Shown here in pieces: positions 8,759 through 17,162 of a DNA stretch of 64,000 bases; the first letter of the stretch is position 1, and the number at the start of each line of letters is the position of its first letter. The notes beneath the pieces are model-generated. The model saw only the letters and a list, made by a program, of their open reading frames with translations. It did not search any database and was not told the origin of the DNA. The stretch comes from JAJXWB01 sp046349215 (lineage in GTDB: Bacteria; Pseudomonadota; Alphaproteobacteria; Rhizobiales; Beijerinckiaceae), in contig JAXMCV010000004.1 in the NCBI GenBank assembly GCA_046349215.1, forward strand, positions 310,001-374,000, in the 5' to 3' direction. The translations under genes and the position numbers were made by a program.

Positions 8759-9241
8759 ATGATGAACGGACTGGAGGCGCGCGAGGCCGCGCCTGTCGTC
8801 GTGCCCGCGGGCGAGGGCAAGGCCTTCTGGGGGCCAGGCGACCGCGAAGCCTTTCTTATCACCGGCCGCAAAACGAACGGCGGTTGTCTTATCCTCGAAT
8901 CTTTTCGTTCCGCCCGGCGGCGGGTCGCCGCCGCACATCGACCTTCCTTAGGACGAATATTTCTATGTGCTGGCCGGCCAACTGACGGTGACGGCGGCGG
9001 GCAGGGCGCGCGAGGCCGGACCCGACGATTTCGTGCATATCCGGCGCGAGATCGCCATTCCTTCCGTAATAGCGGACCGGCGGAGGCGCGCATGCTGGCC
9101 ATCTTCTCGCCAGCCGACATGGAAAACTGGTTCGAGGAATGTCTAGGCCTGGCGCCGGACCGGACCTCGACGCCGCCGCCCGCCTCGCCGCACATGATCG
9201 CGCGGATGCTGGCGGCTTGTCCCAAGCACCGCGTCGAATAG
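8759..9241 (+). pseudogene. Cupin-domain protein, inactivated by two compensating frameshifts and a nonsense codon
   Basis: The first 47 codons (MMNGLEAREAAP... to CLILES) read as a cupin N-terminus. An extra T in the run 8902-8905 then shifts the frame. The next frame continues the cupin as FVPPGGGSPPHIDLP, TAG (8949-8951), DEYFYVLAGQLTV up to REIA. A missing C near 9057 returns to the first frame (HSFRNSGPAEARML) and runs to the stop at 9239-9241. The original frame stays open throughout, but the metal-binding core (H...DEYFYV) is scrambled. A small metal-dependent cupin of about 160 residues is the likely ancestor. The tRNA-Leu promoter follows at once. Confidence 0.82.
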
Positions 9242-9264
9242 ACGTGAATTTGCGGGAACTTCGG

Positions 9265-9292
9265 TTGACGGGCGGTCGCCCGCGACTATGAT
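9265..9292 (+). promoter_or_regulatory. Sigma-70-type promoter for tRNA-Leu
   Basis: TTGACG at 9265-9270 and TATGAT at 9287-9292 are separated by 16 bases. The predicted start near 9300 is about 20 bases before the tRNA. It is the best -35/-10 pair in the gap. Confidence 0.65.
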
Positions 9293-9318
9293 CCGCGCGC
9301 TTTCCGGACCCCGGAAAT

Positions 9319-9403
9319 GCCCCTGTGGCGGAATTGGTAGACGCGCTCGACTCAAAATCGAGTTCCGCAAGGAGTGCTGGTTCGATCCCGGCCAGGGGCA
9401 CCA
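9319..9403 (+). tRNA. tRNA-Leu (anticodon CAA)
   Basis: 85 nt with the CCA end encoded. The acceptor arm GCCCCTG pairs with CAGGGGC (9393-9399). The anticodon stem CTCGA/TCGAG encloses the loop CTCAAAA, giving anticodon CAA. The long variable arm and the T-arm GGTTCGATCC are typical of leucine tRNA. The 3' end is the integration site of the element to the right. Confidence 0.96.
9386..9403 (+). mobile_element. Left attachment core (attL) in the tRNA-Leu 3' end
   Basis: TCCCGGCCAGGGGCACCA, the end of the tRNA gene. A copy lacking one G of the G4 run lies at 17788-17804. A tyrosine recombinase gene starts 175 bases to the right, the usual layout for elements in tRNA genes. Confidence 0.7.
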
Positions 9404-9516
9404 CGCAGACTTCTTTGGATGTCCGTGAAAGATTTTTTCTTCGCAGAAACGCCAGCGATTTTAAATGATTAGTGTCCACGAACGTCTCTGAAAGTTCGCG
9501 AGCATCCATAGAATCT

Positions 9517-9575
9517 GTTGGCCTTTCCGTTGGCCTTGCTATGATTCCACAGCCGCTTGACTCCGGAAGGCCAAC
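9517..9575 (+). repeat. Left-end GTTGGCCTT repeats (candidate integrase arm sites)
   Basis: GTTGGCCTT occurs at 9517-9525 and 9529-9537 (12-base period), and its inverted copy AAGGCCAAC at 9567-9575. The inverted copy overlaps the integrase ribosome site and ends two bases before its ATG. The same pair, with the same 12-base period, is present at the right end of the element. Confidence 0.65.
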
Positions 9576-9577
9576 AT

Positions 9578-10792
9578 ATGGGATTGTCAGACACAACGAT
9601 CCGCGCCGCAAAGCCTTCTAAGCAAAAGACAATCAAGCTTTCGGACGGCGGAGGCCTTCAACTGTGGATTCAACCGACCGGATCGCGGCTTTGGAATCTC
9701 GCCTACCGATTTGATGGTCGCCAGAAGAAGCTGGCTCTAGGTCCTTATCCAACCATTGGCCTCAAAACGGCTCGTGCGCTGCGTGAAGAGGCGAAGCAAT
9801 TGCTAGTTGCGGGGATCGACCCGGGCCAACAAAGGAAGGTCGACAAGGCCAACAAGGCGGCTTTGCAGGCCAACACCTTTGATGCGGTCGCGGACGACCT
9901 TATTGCTAAAAAGGAGCGGGAGGGCCGAACGAAAGCGACGCTCGGCAAAAAGCGATGGATACTCGACTTCGCCCGCCCCTCATTCGGGAGCCGTCCGGTC
10001 GCCGAGATAACCGCGCCGGAGGTTTTGGCCGTTCTGCGAACCGTCGAAGCTCGCGGGCGTCATGAGACGGCACATCGATTGCGGGCGACCATCGGTGAGG
10101 TTTTCCGCTTCGCCATCGCTACCGGCAGAGCGAACGTCGATCCAACCTACCCGCTAAGAGGCGCCTTGACCGCGGTGACGGTCAAACATCGGCCTGCGAT
10201 TACCGATCCGGTCTCGTTCGGCGCCCTCTTGCGCTCGATCGCCGGCTATGACGGCGCACCCGAGACCCGGATTGCGCTGCAACTCTTGGCTTTGACGTTC
10301 GTCAGACCCGGGGAACTTCGAAATGCCTCGTGGTCGGAATTCGACCTCGACGCCGCATTGTGGATCATTCCGGCGGGCCGCATGAAGATGCGAAAGCCAC
10401 ATCGTGTGCCGCTGGCCTCCCAAGCGGTCAGTCTCCTACGCGACCTCAATGCCCTGACTGGTGGCGATGGCTATCTATTCCCCAGCGCCCGGTCAGCAGA
10501 ACGCGCTATGAGCGAAAACACGCTGAACGCGGCCTTGCGCCGGCTCGGCTATGCACAGGGCGAAGCCACCGCTCACGGCTTCCGCGCTACAGCCAGCACG
10601 ATGCTTAATGAGTGCGGCACGTGGAACCCTGATGCAATTGAGGCGCAATTGGCTCACGTCGAGGCCGACGAAGTTCGGCGCGCCTATCAACGTGCGGCTT
10701 TTTGGGATGAACGGATCAAGATGATGTCGTGGTGGGCTGATCGCTGCGATGAGATGCGCCAGGGCGCCAAAATCATTTCGCTGCGCGCATAA
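9578..10792 (+). CDS. Tyrosine recombinase/integrase, P4 type with N-terminal Arm-binding domain
   Basis: 404 residues. The N-terminal DUF4102 arm-DNA-binding domain (MGLSDTTIRAAKPS ... KLALGPYPTIGLKTAR) is followed by a core-binding domain and the catalytic domain. The tyrosine recombinase residues are visible: Arg in LTFVRPGELRNASW, the HxxR box as AHGFRATASTML, and a late Tyr in RRAYQRAAFW. The ATG at 9578 follows GGAAGG. It would excise and integrate the element at tRNA-Leu, whose end lies 175 bases upstream. Its start overlaps an inverted arm-like repeat, so self-repression is possible. It looks intact. Confidence 0.95.
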   Translation: MGLSDTTIRAAKPSKQKTIKLSDGGGLQLWIQPTGSRLWNLAYRFDGRQKKLALGPYPTIGLKTARALREEAKQLLVAGIDPGQQRKVDKANKAALQANTFDAVADDLIAKKEREGRTKATLGKKRWILDFARPSFGSRPVAEITAPEVLAVLRTVEARGRHETAHRLRATIGEVFRFAIATGRANVDPTYPLRGALTAVTVKHRPAITDPVSFGALLRSIAGYDGAPETRIALQLLALTFVRPGELRNASWSEFDLDAALWIIPAGRMKMRKPHRVPLASQAVSLLRDLNALTGGDGYLFPSARSAERAMSENTLNAALRRLGYAQGEATAHGFRATASTMLNECGTWNPDAIEAQLAHVEADEVRRAYQRAAFWDERIKMMSWWADRCDEMRQGAKIISLRA

Positions 10793-10804
10793 GGGAGGCA
10801 AACG

Positions 10805-11083
10805 ATGGCGAAGCCGATGACGCCAGCAGCGATGCGAGCCTGGATAACGCAAATGCAGGGACGCGCCAGCACAATCAAGGACGATGGGCCGCGAAAGATG
10901 GCAGCAGGGATACTTGATGCCTTGGCTGGTCAGTTGCTGCTTTCGTGGCCCGCAACGCCGGCCGACGCTTCAGCCATCACGGCGATGCTAGCCGAACAAC
11001 GTGGGGCCCGTGCAGATTGCGCCGATTCGATCGCGAGGGCGGTCCTGCCCTTTGCGTTGAAACGGATGTCCGAGGCCCCGTAG
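10805..11083 (+). CDS. Small protein of unknown function in the element
   Basis: 92 residues, starting 12 bases after the integrase stop with a clear GGGAGG ribosome site, so it is probably translated with the integrase. Two Ala-rich helical stretches (AAGILDALAGQLLLSW, ADCADSIARAVLPFALKRM) suggest an all-helical protein. No known domain, signal peptide or membrane segment is recognised. Confidence 0.6.
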   Translation: MAKPMTPAAMRAWITQMQGRASTIKDDGPRKMAAGILDALAGQLLLSWPATPADASAITAMLAEQRGARADCADSIARAVLPFALKRMSEAP

Positions 11084-11179
11084 AAGGTTCTGAAAAGCGC
11101 GGGCAGGGCCGGCCAGCCCGAGGGCGCTCCGCACGTCCTCAGCCCGCGCCTCCCTTGCGGACGACTTGCGGAGTCGCAG

Positions 11180-12040
11180 ATGGTCGAGCGGGCAGAACGC
11201 GCCAGACGGAGACTCGATCTGATTCGAGCGGCGAAGTTGACCCAGCCTTTCCAATGGTATGCCCAGGACGCCACAAGCTTCGACCGGGAAAAGAGGGACG
11301 CATTACGAGCGATTTTGACTGCGTACCGCCCCTGCCCGGATGCCGCACATTCCATTGACGCCCTAATAGACGACGCGGACCGTGCAGCCCACCGATTGAA
11401 AGCAAGTAGCGGTCGGCAGCCTGAATTTCACAAGAACCTTGTTGAGAGGCTGCAGAAGATAGCCAAAGCATCAACGAGCCTCGCGCGACTTGCGCCGGCA
11501 CGGTGCGACGAAGCACACTCGATAGTGTACGGATTTTTCAGCAATCGCAACGGGATGCGAGGAGTACCGCGGCAGCATCCGAAGCCCGCAGATCGGTCGG
11601 ATGAAGAACGTCGGGACTTAGGTGATGCTGTCGAGACCGATCACCAATACCGCGAAAGGATCGCGGCCATCGAATCTGACCGCCGAACCAAATCGGATCG
11701 GATTGAAATGGTCCTAGGGCAAGACATTTGGGAATTTGCGAGAGTCGTTAGCGACTTGGCGAGAATCTTGGAGAAAGGTCAACGCAACCAGAGTAGGCTG
11801 GAAACATTCGCATTTTTGCATGATATTTTCGATGCTTGGAGCCGAAGATTGGGGGATTTGCCTTCTACTTCGAACGCCGCTGCCGAGCCCAAACCTGGCT
11901 CACGAAATGCAACCGCGGCCGGTCAGCGATACGTCACCCCTTTTGAGCAGTTTGTTCAGGCCATCGCGCCGAAGATAGGCCCAGGCACGATCCGCGACTT
12001 CATCCGCGACATGAAGACACTACGCTCAACACCTGATTGA
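11180..12040 (+). CDS. Unknown charged protein in the element
   Basis: 286 residues, highly charged, largely predicted helical (for example RAERARRRLDLIR, EDRDDADRA-like and SDRRTKSDRIEMV segments), with no membrane segment or signal. The C-terminus TPFEQFVQAIAPKIGPG looks like a separate small module after a Ser/Ala-rich linker near residues 225-245. I recognise no family. The start at 11180 (ATG-GTC-GAG) has a weak upstream site; an alternative start further in cannot be excluded. Codon use is less GC-biased than in the core genes. Confidence 0.55.
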   Translation: MVERAERARRRLDLIRAAKLTQPFQWYAQDATSFDREKRDALRAILTAYRPCPDAAHSIDALIDDADRAAHRLKASSGRQPEFHKNLVERLQKIAKASTSLARLAPARCDEAHSIVYGFFSNRNGMRGVPRQHPKPADRSDEERRDLGDAVETDHQYRERIAAIESDRRTKSDRIEMVLGQDIWEFARVVSDLARILEKGQRNQSRLETFAFLHDIFDAWSRRLGDLPSTSNAAAEPKPGSRNATAAGQRYVTPFEQFVQAIAPKIGPGTIRDFIRDMKTLRSTPD

Positions 12041-12146
12041 ACGGGACGAAGAAGCGCATTCCGCCCGATCGAACATCGTCCCGTGCATCATTGTCCGACC
12101 TCGGTTCCCATAGTCCCGCGAGAATCCTCTCGCGAGGGAACAGAAG

Positions 12147-12329
12147 ATGCATAAGCAAGCTCTGACAATCCGCGAGGTCACGGAAACATATCCCGTGTCC
12201 CGTTCGAAGCTTTACGCCGAAATTCGCGCTGGCAAACTCAAGACCTGCAAGTTTGGGCGGCGCACTATCATCACCGCCGCCGAAGCTGTTCGCTGGTGGT
12301 CTGCGATCACCGGGGAGGCACACCAATGA
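12147..12329 (+). CDS. AlpA-like helix-turn-helix DNA-binding protein (possible excisionase)
   Basis: 60 residues with the compact MerR/excisionase-type fold: LTIREVTETYPVSRSKLY, then EIRAGKLKTCKFGRRTII and a tail AAEAVRWWSAI. Such proteins act as excisionases or integrase regulators in integrated elements. The ATG at 12147 follows AGGGAACAGAAG. The stop overlaps the next start as ATGA (12326-12329), indicating translational coupling with two further genes. Confidence 0.8.
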   Translation: MHKQALTIREVTETYPVSRSKLYAEIRAGKLKTCKFGRRTIITAAEAVRWWSAITGEAHQ

Positions 12330-12703
12330 GCCGCGCCCGGACGTTGGGCCGGGAGGCGCGCCAACGCCTCCCTGATGGCCCTGAAGCCGCTGGCAAAGCA
12401 GACATCGCCGGCATTCCTAGCACGAAGGCGGCGAAGCCCAAAAAGCCCTATATCACCGTGAAGCCGGCTGCCGGCGGCTCACCTAACGACCTGTCGGGGA
12501 TTCCGGCAATCGTGATGCGATCGCTTGTCACGGTGACGGCCGTCTGCGTCGATGATTTTCAGCGGCTGCACCTCCCGTCTGCCATCGCCCGGATCGAACG
12601 CGCGGGCATTCGGATTTCGCGCGGATGGCTGCAGCGCGAAGGAAGACGGCTCCGGGCGTACTCCCTAGTCGAGCAGTGGGAAATCGTGGAGGCCTCGCAA
12701 TGA
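12326..12703 (+). CDS. Small unknown protein coupled to the HTH gene
   Basis: 125 residues, starting in the ATGA overlap with the HTH gene and with GGGGAGG upstream. The N-terminal 50 residues are Lys/Pro/Ala-rich and probably disordered. The C-terminal part (CVDDFQRLHLPSAIARIERAG, written here only in part, then SRGWLQREGRRLRAYSL) could be a small DNA-binding or regulatory fold resembling a helix-turn-helix with an Arg-rich tail. It ends in an ATGA overlap with the next gene. Confidence 0.55.
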   Translation: MSRARTLGREARQRLPDGPEAAGKADIAGIPSTKAAKPKKPYITVKPAAGGSPNDLSGIPAIVMRSLVTVTAVCVDDFQRLHLPSAIARIERAGIRISRGWLQREGRRLRAYSLVEQWEIVEASQ

Positions 12704-12924
12704 ACGGGCCGCGACACCTAGCGGCCATCCCCGATGATCGGGGCGGCGCTGTCCTCGTACGCGTCAAGCAGAGGAAGAACGATCTCATCCTCGATCTATG
12801 TCGCGTCCGCCGGGACCGTAGGGGCAATCTCATTTCCCTCTCTCGGCCTCTACAGCTTCGGTCAGATGACCGGCGAGCACTTCACGCCGCGATAGGTCGA
12901 GCGGTCGGGCTGCTTCCCCGCTAA
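12700..12924 (+). CDS. Small unknown basic protein, third gene of the coupled cassette
   Basis: 74 residues, starting in the ATGA overlap at 12700-12703 with GGAGG upstream. It is Arg-rich (CRVRRDRRGNLISLSR) and alternates short beta-like stretches (AVLVRVKQRK, DLILDLCRV) with a C-terminal helix. No family is recognised. The position and coupling suggest it works with the two preceding genes. Confidence 0.5.
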   Translation: MNGPRHLAAIPDDRGGAVLVRVKQRKNDLILDLCRVRRDRRGNLISLSRPLQLRSDDRRALHAAIGRAVGLLPR

Positions 12925-12931
12925 CCTGCAA

Positions 12932-12956
12932 TGAGCGCCGGCACGGTCGGCGCTCA
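12932..12956. terminator. Hairpin after the coupled small-gene cassette
   Basis: A 9-bp perfect stem (TGAGCGCCG / CGGCGCTCA) with a 7-base loop lies 8 bases after the stop at 12924. It is followed by CTTCTTCG, without a real T run, so the terminator call is tentative. Confidence 0.4.
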
Positions 12957-13039
12957 CTTCTTCGAAAACGATCTCAACTCCAAACACCGCCGCAATTCGG
13001 AATTGCGTGCGCGTTGCGCGTACGTGCGAAAGGGACGCC

Positions 13040-13447
13040 ATGTCGAGGAAATTGAGAAACGGGCGAACCGGAGGCAAATTCGGGGGCGAACGGTTCGTGG
13101 CTCTCCCCCACGATGTGGTCCATGCGATGCAACAGCACCGCATTTCATGCGTGGCTAGGTCCGCGATCATCGAACTGTCCACGATTTATAACGGCAGCAA
13201 CAATGGGTCCATCGCGATGGCTGCGAGATCGCTAGCCGAACGATTGCACGTCTCGAAAGACACAGCGGCGAGAGCACTGAAAGAGCTGATAGACGCTGGC
13301 TTCATTGAAACGACGAGGACCGCAGACTTTGATGGCAAACAGCGGAAGGCGACAGAGTATCGATTGACATGGAGAAAGTGCGACAGAACCGGAAGACCCG
13401 CTTCGAGGCTATATCGCCGACAGGATACGCCACCACCCGTGGTGTAG
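13040..13447 (+). CDS. Winged helix-turn-helix protein of the element (replication or transcription regulator)
   Basis: 135 residues. The central region is a winged HTH: ARSAIIELSTIYNGSNNG, then AARSLAERLHVSKDTAARALKE (recognition helix near VSKDTAARAL), then AGFIETTRT and a basic tail. The layout is like small replication-initiator or GntR/MarR-like domains found in phage-type elements. No effector domain is present. The ATG at 13040 follows AAAGGGACG. It lies last in the rightward gene block, facing the autotransporter gene. Confidence 0.65.
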   Translation: MSRKLRNGRTGGKFGGERFVALPHDVVHAMQQHRISCVARSAIIELSTIYNGSNNGSIAMAARSLAERLHVSKDTAARALKELIDAGFIETTRTADFDGKQRKATEYRLTWRKCDRTGRPASRLYRRQDTPPPVV

Positions 13448-14003
13448 ATATATATGTGTCCCCCTTATCGGACGTCGGCGTCCCTGAGATTGGACCGTCA
13501 GCGTGATTTTCGTCCTTCATATGAGACCGTGCCGGCGGGCTGTCCTCGTAATCAGACCGCGTTGTCCCTGTGGTCGGACGCTTGAATCTGAATAATTTAT
13601 TGCGACGCAAGCGGACGGGTCGAAGAAAACAGAACGTCACATGTGCACGAGCGGAAAGTTTAGAATTTCCCGCGAATGCCCCCTAGCGGTCGCTTATAGT
13701 TCTCTGTGGAGATGGTCATCTTCGTAACGAGGTCGCGCTGCCCGATGTTGCTCCCACGGAGCGGACCGTAAGAGCGCCGCCAATGGGCCCGGGTCATTGA
13801 GTTCGGGCTTCCGCCACTGACTCGTTGCGAAGTTCCCAATTTCGTGGGATCGGCAAACCGCGTTTACGATCGAGACCTGACAAATGAGTCCGCAAACAGG
13901 TGCGTTCGCATCCGGAAACATTTTCACCTGCGGCTTACGCCGGATGCGTACCGTGATCATCAGCCTCCCGGGCGATAGATCCGGGCCAACAGGGGTCGAG
14001 ACC
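13448..14003. other. 556-bp AT-richer intergenic region inside the element
   Basis: No convincing coding frame. It separates the convergent winged-HTH and autotransporter genes. The 12-mer GCCCCCTAGCGG at 13678-13689 recurs exactly at 17165-17176, on the other side of the autotransporter start. An AT-rich patch (GTAGATATATATGTG) lies at 13444-13458. Confidence 0.5.
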
Positions 14004-17000
14004 CTACCACTGATAGCGGATGCCGGCCTTTCCGCCGCCGCCCAATGAGACGCTGCTAAATCTGAGGTCAGCGCGGACGAAGCCGGACAGTCCGTTCGCC
14101 AAATTTGCGACATTAAACGCCGCCTGGAATTCACCGCCGACTTTGCCGAGGTCGCTTGGTAAAGTTAGACCGCCGCCCGCTGCATTGATGAGTGCAGATC
14201 CAGTCTTTGACGCGCTGAACACGTCGTATACGAGGGCCGTTAGGCTCGGTTCAAACCGCAAGCCTCCAGAAACCCACTCGACGCCGATTCGCGCGCCGGC
14301 GCGGCCGCGCCAGACGTACCCATTTTCCAGCGCCACGATGGTGTTCGTCAGCTGCGTTGTATTGTTGAAGACCGTCCGGATGTACTCAGCGCCCGCTGTC
14401 GGCTCAACATACCAATTGTCCGCCAAATTGAATTTGTAGCCGACATTGGCGAGGAAGCTGTAGTTCTGAAGGCCGGCGGATTGCGAGAAGCCGACCCCCG
14501 CAATATTGAGAGCCAGCAGGTCGACTTTGCCGATCAGGTCAACGAACAGCGGACCATTGAAGTAAGTGCCGTAGACGCCAACGTTGCCGCCGCTGAACCA
14601 CTGCGTTCCACCCGCGTTCAAGTTGACCGTCGCGCCAGTGTAGCCACCGAAACCGCCAACGATCAGCGCGTCATTGGGGCCTGTTAAACCGCTGACGATT
14701 GCGTCGACGCCGCCCATAAATCCGCCGACGCTCTGGCGATAGCCGAGGTCGTAGCTGTAGTAGTTGCCGCCGTAAGCGTAGTTCGAATTGCCTGTCCGGC
14801 GCTCGAGGTCGCCGTAGGCTCTGGCCCAAGTCGCCAGCTTCGGGCTAGCCAAGGTCGCCGGCGTTTCCTTGATATTCGCGGAGATCGGATCGTCAGCCTT
14901 GGCGACAAGACCCGTGTAGGCGAGCGCCCCAGCCGGAATCGATGACTGCCGATTCTTCTGGAACGTGTCCCTCACGTTGATCATGCGATCCATGATCGCT
15001 TGGTTGGACTGAAAGCTTACAGAGCGTGACGCCGTCGACGCGATGACGCCCGAAAGCCCCTGCGCCGTCGGCACGGTGGCCACGTTCAATGATGATGCAA
15101 CAGTAAGGTTGTTTCCACTTGGAACCAGAACACATCGCAGGTTTACGTTGGCGCAATCCGCCGTGAAGGCATTCGGGTTGAGACCCCCTTGCGCTGTGAC
15201 AACCGTTGCGCCGGTTACAAAGGGCGCGTTCGGCGCGATGCTGCGCAAAGTGAGCGTCGTCGTTCCGCTTGCGGTCCCAGTGATGTAGAGCAGGTCGGTC
15301 GCGCCGGAGTACCAAGCGTTGATAACACCATTGGCGCCCAGGTAATTGCCATTGATCACCAACTTATTGCCGGCGGCGGTCGCTGTCGAAGTATTCAGAT
15401 TGATGACGCCGCTGTTTACGAGCGTGCCGCTGCCGTTGTTGACGTTGATTGTTGCGACGGCCGTGCCATTTCCCGTCACATTGATCGCACCCGAATTGGT
15501 AAAGGACTGGGCGGCAGTGACCGCGCCCCCTCCATTAAAGTTCAGCGCACCCGCATTTGCGAAGCTATTTGCGGCGAGAGCGCCGCCAGATGCAAGATTT
15601 ACCGTGCCGAGATTGTTTAGACCGTCGAGGTTTGTGTAAGAATTCGCGTCAATTTCAAGCGTTCCTGTTCTAGAATTGTTGAAATTATATACACCATTGC
15701 CTCTCAAAACACCAATTACGTTAAACGTATTGTTGTTCGTGACAGATCCGGATAGAAAACCAGCGGCATTTACGCGCCCATTATTCGTGAATAAGCCAGC
15801 ACTGATGTTCACGAACGTACCCATATTCATAGTCGCGCCGACGCCGTTCGTCATATCCCCAAATGCGAATAGTGCCCAATTTGCATTTACGAGGCCGTTA
15901 TTCGTAAACGAACCAAAACTAATCGGTCCATTGACATTCATAATCGCGCCCGCGGCGTTCGTTCCATTACCTTTCACTTGTAGATTACCGGAGTTACCCA
16001 CGGTAATGGTACCCGCATTATTTAGCGTGTCGAAAATTGCGCGGCCGGACGTGTCAACGTTGAAGACACCCAAACTCGAGACGATGAGTGGATGATACGG
16101 ATAAACTGCGCTACCAGCCAGCACGCCGCCATTCGCAATATTCAACTGACCGGCCACCACATTTGTCGAGCCATTATATGTATTATTTCCACTCAGCGTC
16201 ACAACGTTGTTATTTGAGTTATTTATAAAGACGGAACCGTCGCCGGTGATATTATTTGAATACGTGTAACTATTGGACGACTGACTTATCGTCAGGACGG
16301 TCGAAGTGCCCCTGAGGTTGATATCACCCGCGATAACACCATTCTGCCCAGAGGTCAGCGTGTTGTTCCCTCCGGTAAATATAATCGCGTTGCGCGGACT
16401 TCCCTCAGTTCCCGCGGCAATCGTTCCGTTGTTGGTGATCGCAATGCTCGTTCCCTCAATGCCTGCGCCGGCGTAGCCGCCACCGCCGATTGATGCACCC
16501 ACGGCCTGCCCGCCTGGGCCGCCGTCGCCGCCTCTTATCGTGCCGTTGTTTATGACCGCGATCCCAGCTCCGGAGACGCCAGCGCCGCCGTCGCCGCCGT
16601 AGCCACCTTGGCCGCCGGCGCCATTCCCGGCGCCGCCGCTGCCGCCGTTTCCGCCGGCAATAATGCTGTTGTTCGTGATCGTCGCGCCCGTCGTTGTGTA
16701 CACGACGCCCCGGCCGCCAGCTCCGCCGCCACCACCACCAGCCGCCCCTGATACGCCGTAACCATCGTAGCCGTTTTGACCGTTCGTTCCGGTCGTTGGC
16801 GCGTTCACGCTAATGTTGCTTCCAGACGAAGCGACGTACCCGTCGAGGCCGCCATTGCCGCCGTTTCCGAATGTGCCAGAACCAAATCCCGACACGCCGC
16901 CAGCCCCGCCGCCGCTACCACCACCGCCGCCGCCGCCCCAGGAAGATGGCGCGGAAGAACCATTTCCACCGGGAGAGTCGTCGAGTCCTCCCGAACCACC

Positions 17001-17162
17001 ATTAGCGGAACCCGCCTGCCCACCTTGACCGCCCGCCGCCCAAGCGGCCGTAACCATCAAAAGGAGCCCTATCGCCGCTAAAGAACCGACAGGAATGCCA
17101 GCGCGCAAAACGCGGCTGCGCAACGCAGCGTTCGAGAATCTAGTTCTTACTGTCGTCACCAT
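14004..17162 (-). CDS. Autotransporter adhesin-like protein with C-terminal outer-membrane beta-barrel
   Basis: 1052 residues. Start ATG at 17160-17162, with AGGGGG six bases upstream. Residues 1-30 form a long signal peptide (RSRVLRAGIPVGSLAA...AWA). Residues ~31-230 are extremely Gly-rich, with runs such as WGGGGGGGSGGGAGG. Then come repeats of the type ITNNGTI and VINNGTIRGG, a PATR-like strand VTLSGNNTYNGSTN, and Asn-rich beta-helix passenger sequence to about residue 700. Residues ~776-1052 are the autotransporter beta-barrel (ATWARAYGDLERRTGN...), ending in the outer-membrane signature IRYQW with a terminal aromatic residue. Expected to be a type Va secreted surface protein. It is the only recognisable cargo of the tRNA-Leu element. 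Confidence 0.9.
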   Translation of the reverse strand: MVTTVRTRFSNAALRSRVLRAGIPVGSLAAIGLLLMVTAAWAAGGQGGQAGSANGGSGGLDDSPGGNGSSAPSSWGGGGGGGSGGGAGGVSGFGSGTFGNGGNGGLDGYVASSGSNISVNAPTTGTNGQNGYDGYGVSGAAGGGGGGAGGRGVVYTTTGATITNNSIIAGGNGGSGGAGNGAGGQGGYGGDGGAGVSGAGIAVINNGTIRGGDGGPGGQAVGASIGGGGYAGAGIEGTSIAITNNGTIAAGTEGSPRNAIIFTGGNNTLTSGQNGVIAGDINLRGTSTVLTISQSSNSYTYSNNITGDGSVFINNSNNNVVTLSGNNTYNGSTNVVAGQLNIANGGVLAGSAVYPYHPLIVSSLGVFNVDTSGRAIFDTLNNAGTITVGNSGNLQVKGNGTNAAGAIMNVNGPISFGSFTNNGLVNANWALFAFGDMTNGVGATMNMGTFVNISAGLFTNNGRVNAAGFLSGSVTNNNTFNVIGVLRGNGVYNFNNSRTGTLEIDANSYTNLDGLNNLGTVNLASGGALAANSFANAGALNFNGGGAVTAAQSFTNSGAINVTGNGTAVATINVNNGSGTLVNSGVINLNTSTATAAGNKLVINGNYLGANGVINAWYSGATDLLYITGTASGTTTLTLRSIAPNAPFVTGATVVTAQGGLNPNAFTADCANVNLRCVLVPSGNNLTVASSLNVATVPTAQGLSGVIASTASRSVSFQSNQAIMDRMINVRDTFQKNRQSSIPAGALAYTGLVAKADDPISANIKETPATLASPKLATWARAYGDLERRTGNSNYAYGGNYYSYDLGYRQSVGGFMGGVDAIVSGLTGPNDALIVGGFGGYTGATVNLNAGGTQWFSGGNVGVYGTYFNGPLFVDLIGKVDLLALNIAGVGFSQSAGLQNYSFLANVGYKFNLADNWYVEPTAGAEYIRTVFNNTTQLTNTIVALENGYVWRGRAGARIGVEWVSGGLRFEPSLTALVYDVFSASKTGSALINAAGGGLTLPSDLGKVGGEFQAAFNVANLANGLSGFVRADLRFSSVSLGGGGKAGIRYQW

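Noticed and set aside
13694..14134. A 146-codon minus-strand frame near the autotransporter stop
   Set aside because: It overlaps the barrel coding region in another frame and shows no domain or ribosome site.
16500..17040. The GCC-rich tract in the autotransporter as a possible CRISPR or minisatellite
   Set aside because: The units are irregular and simply encode Gly-rich protein; there are no spacers of constant length.
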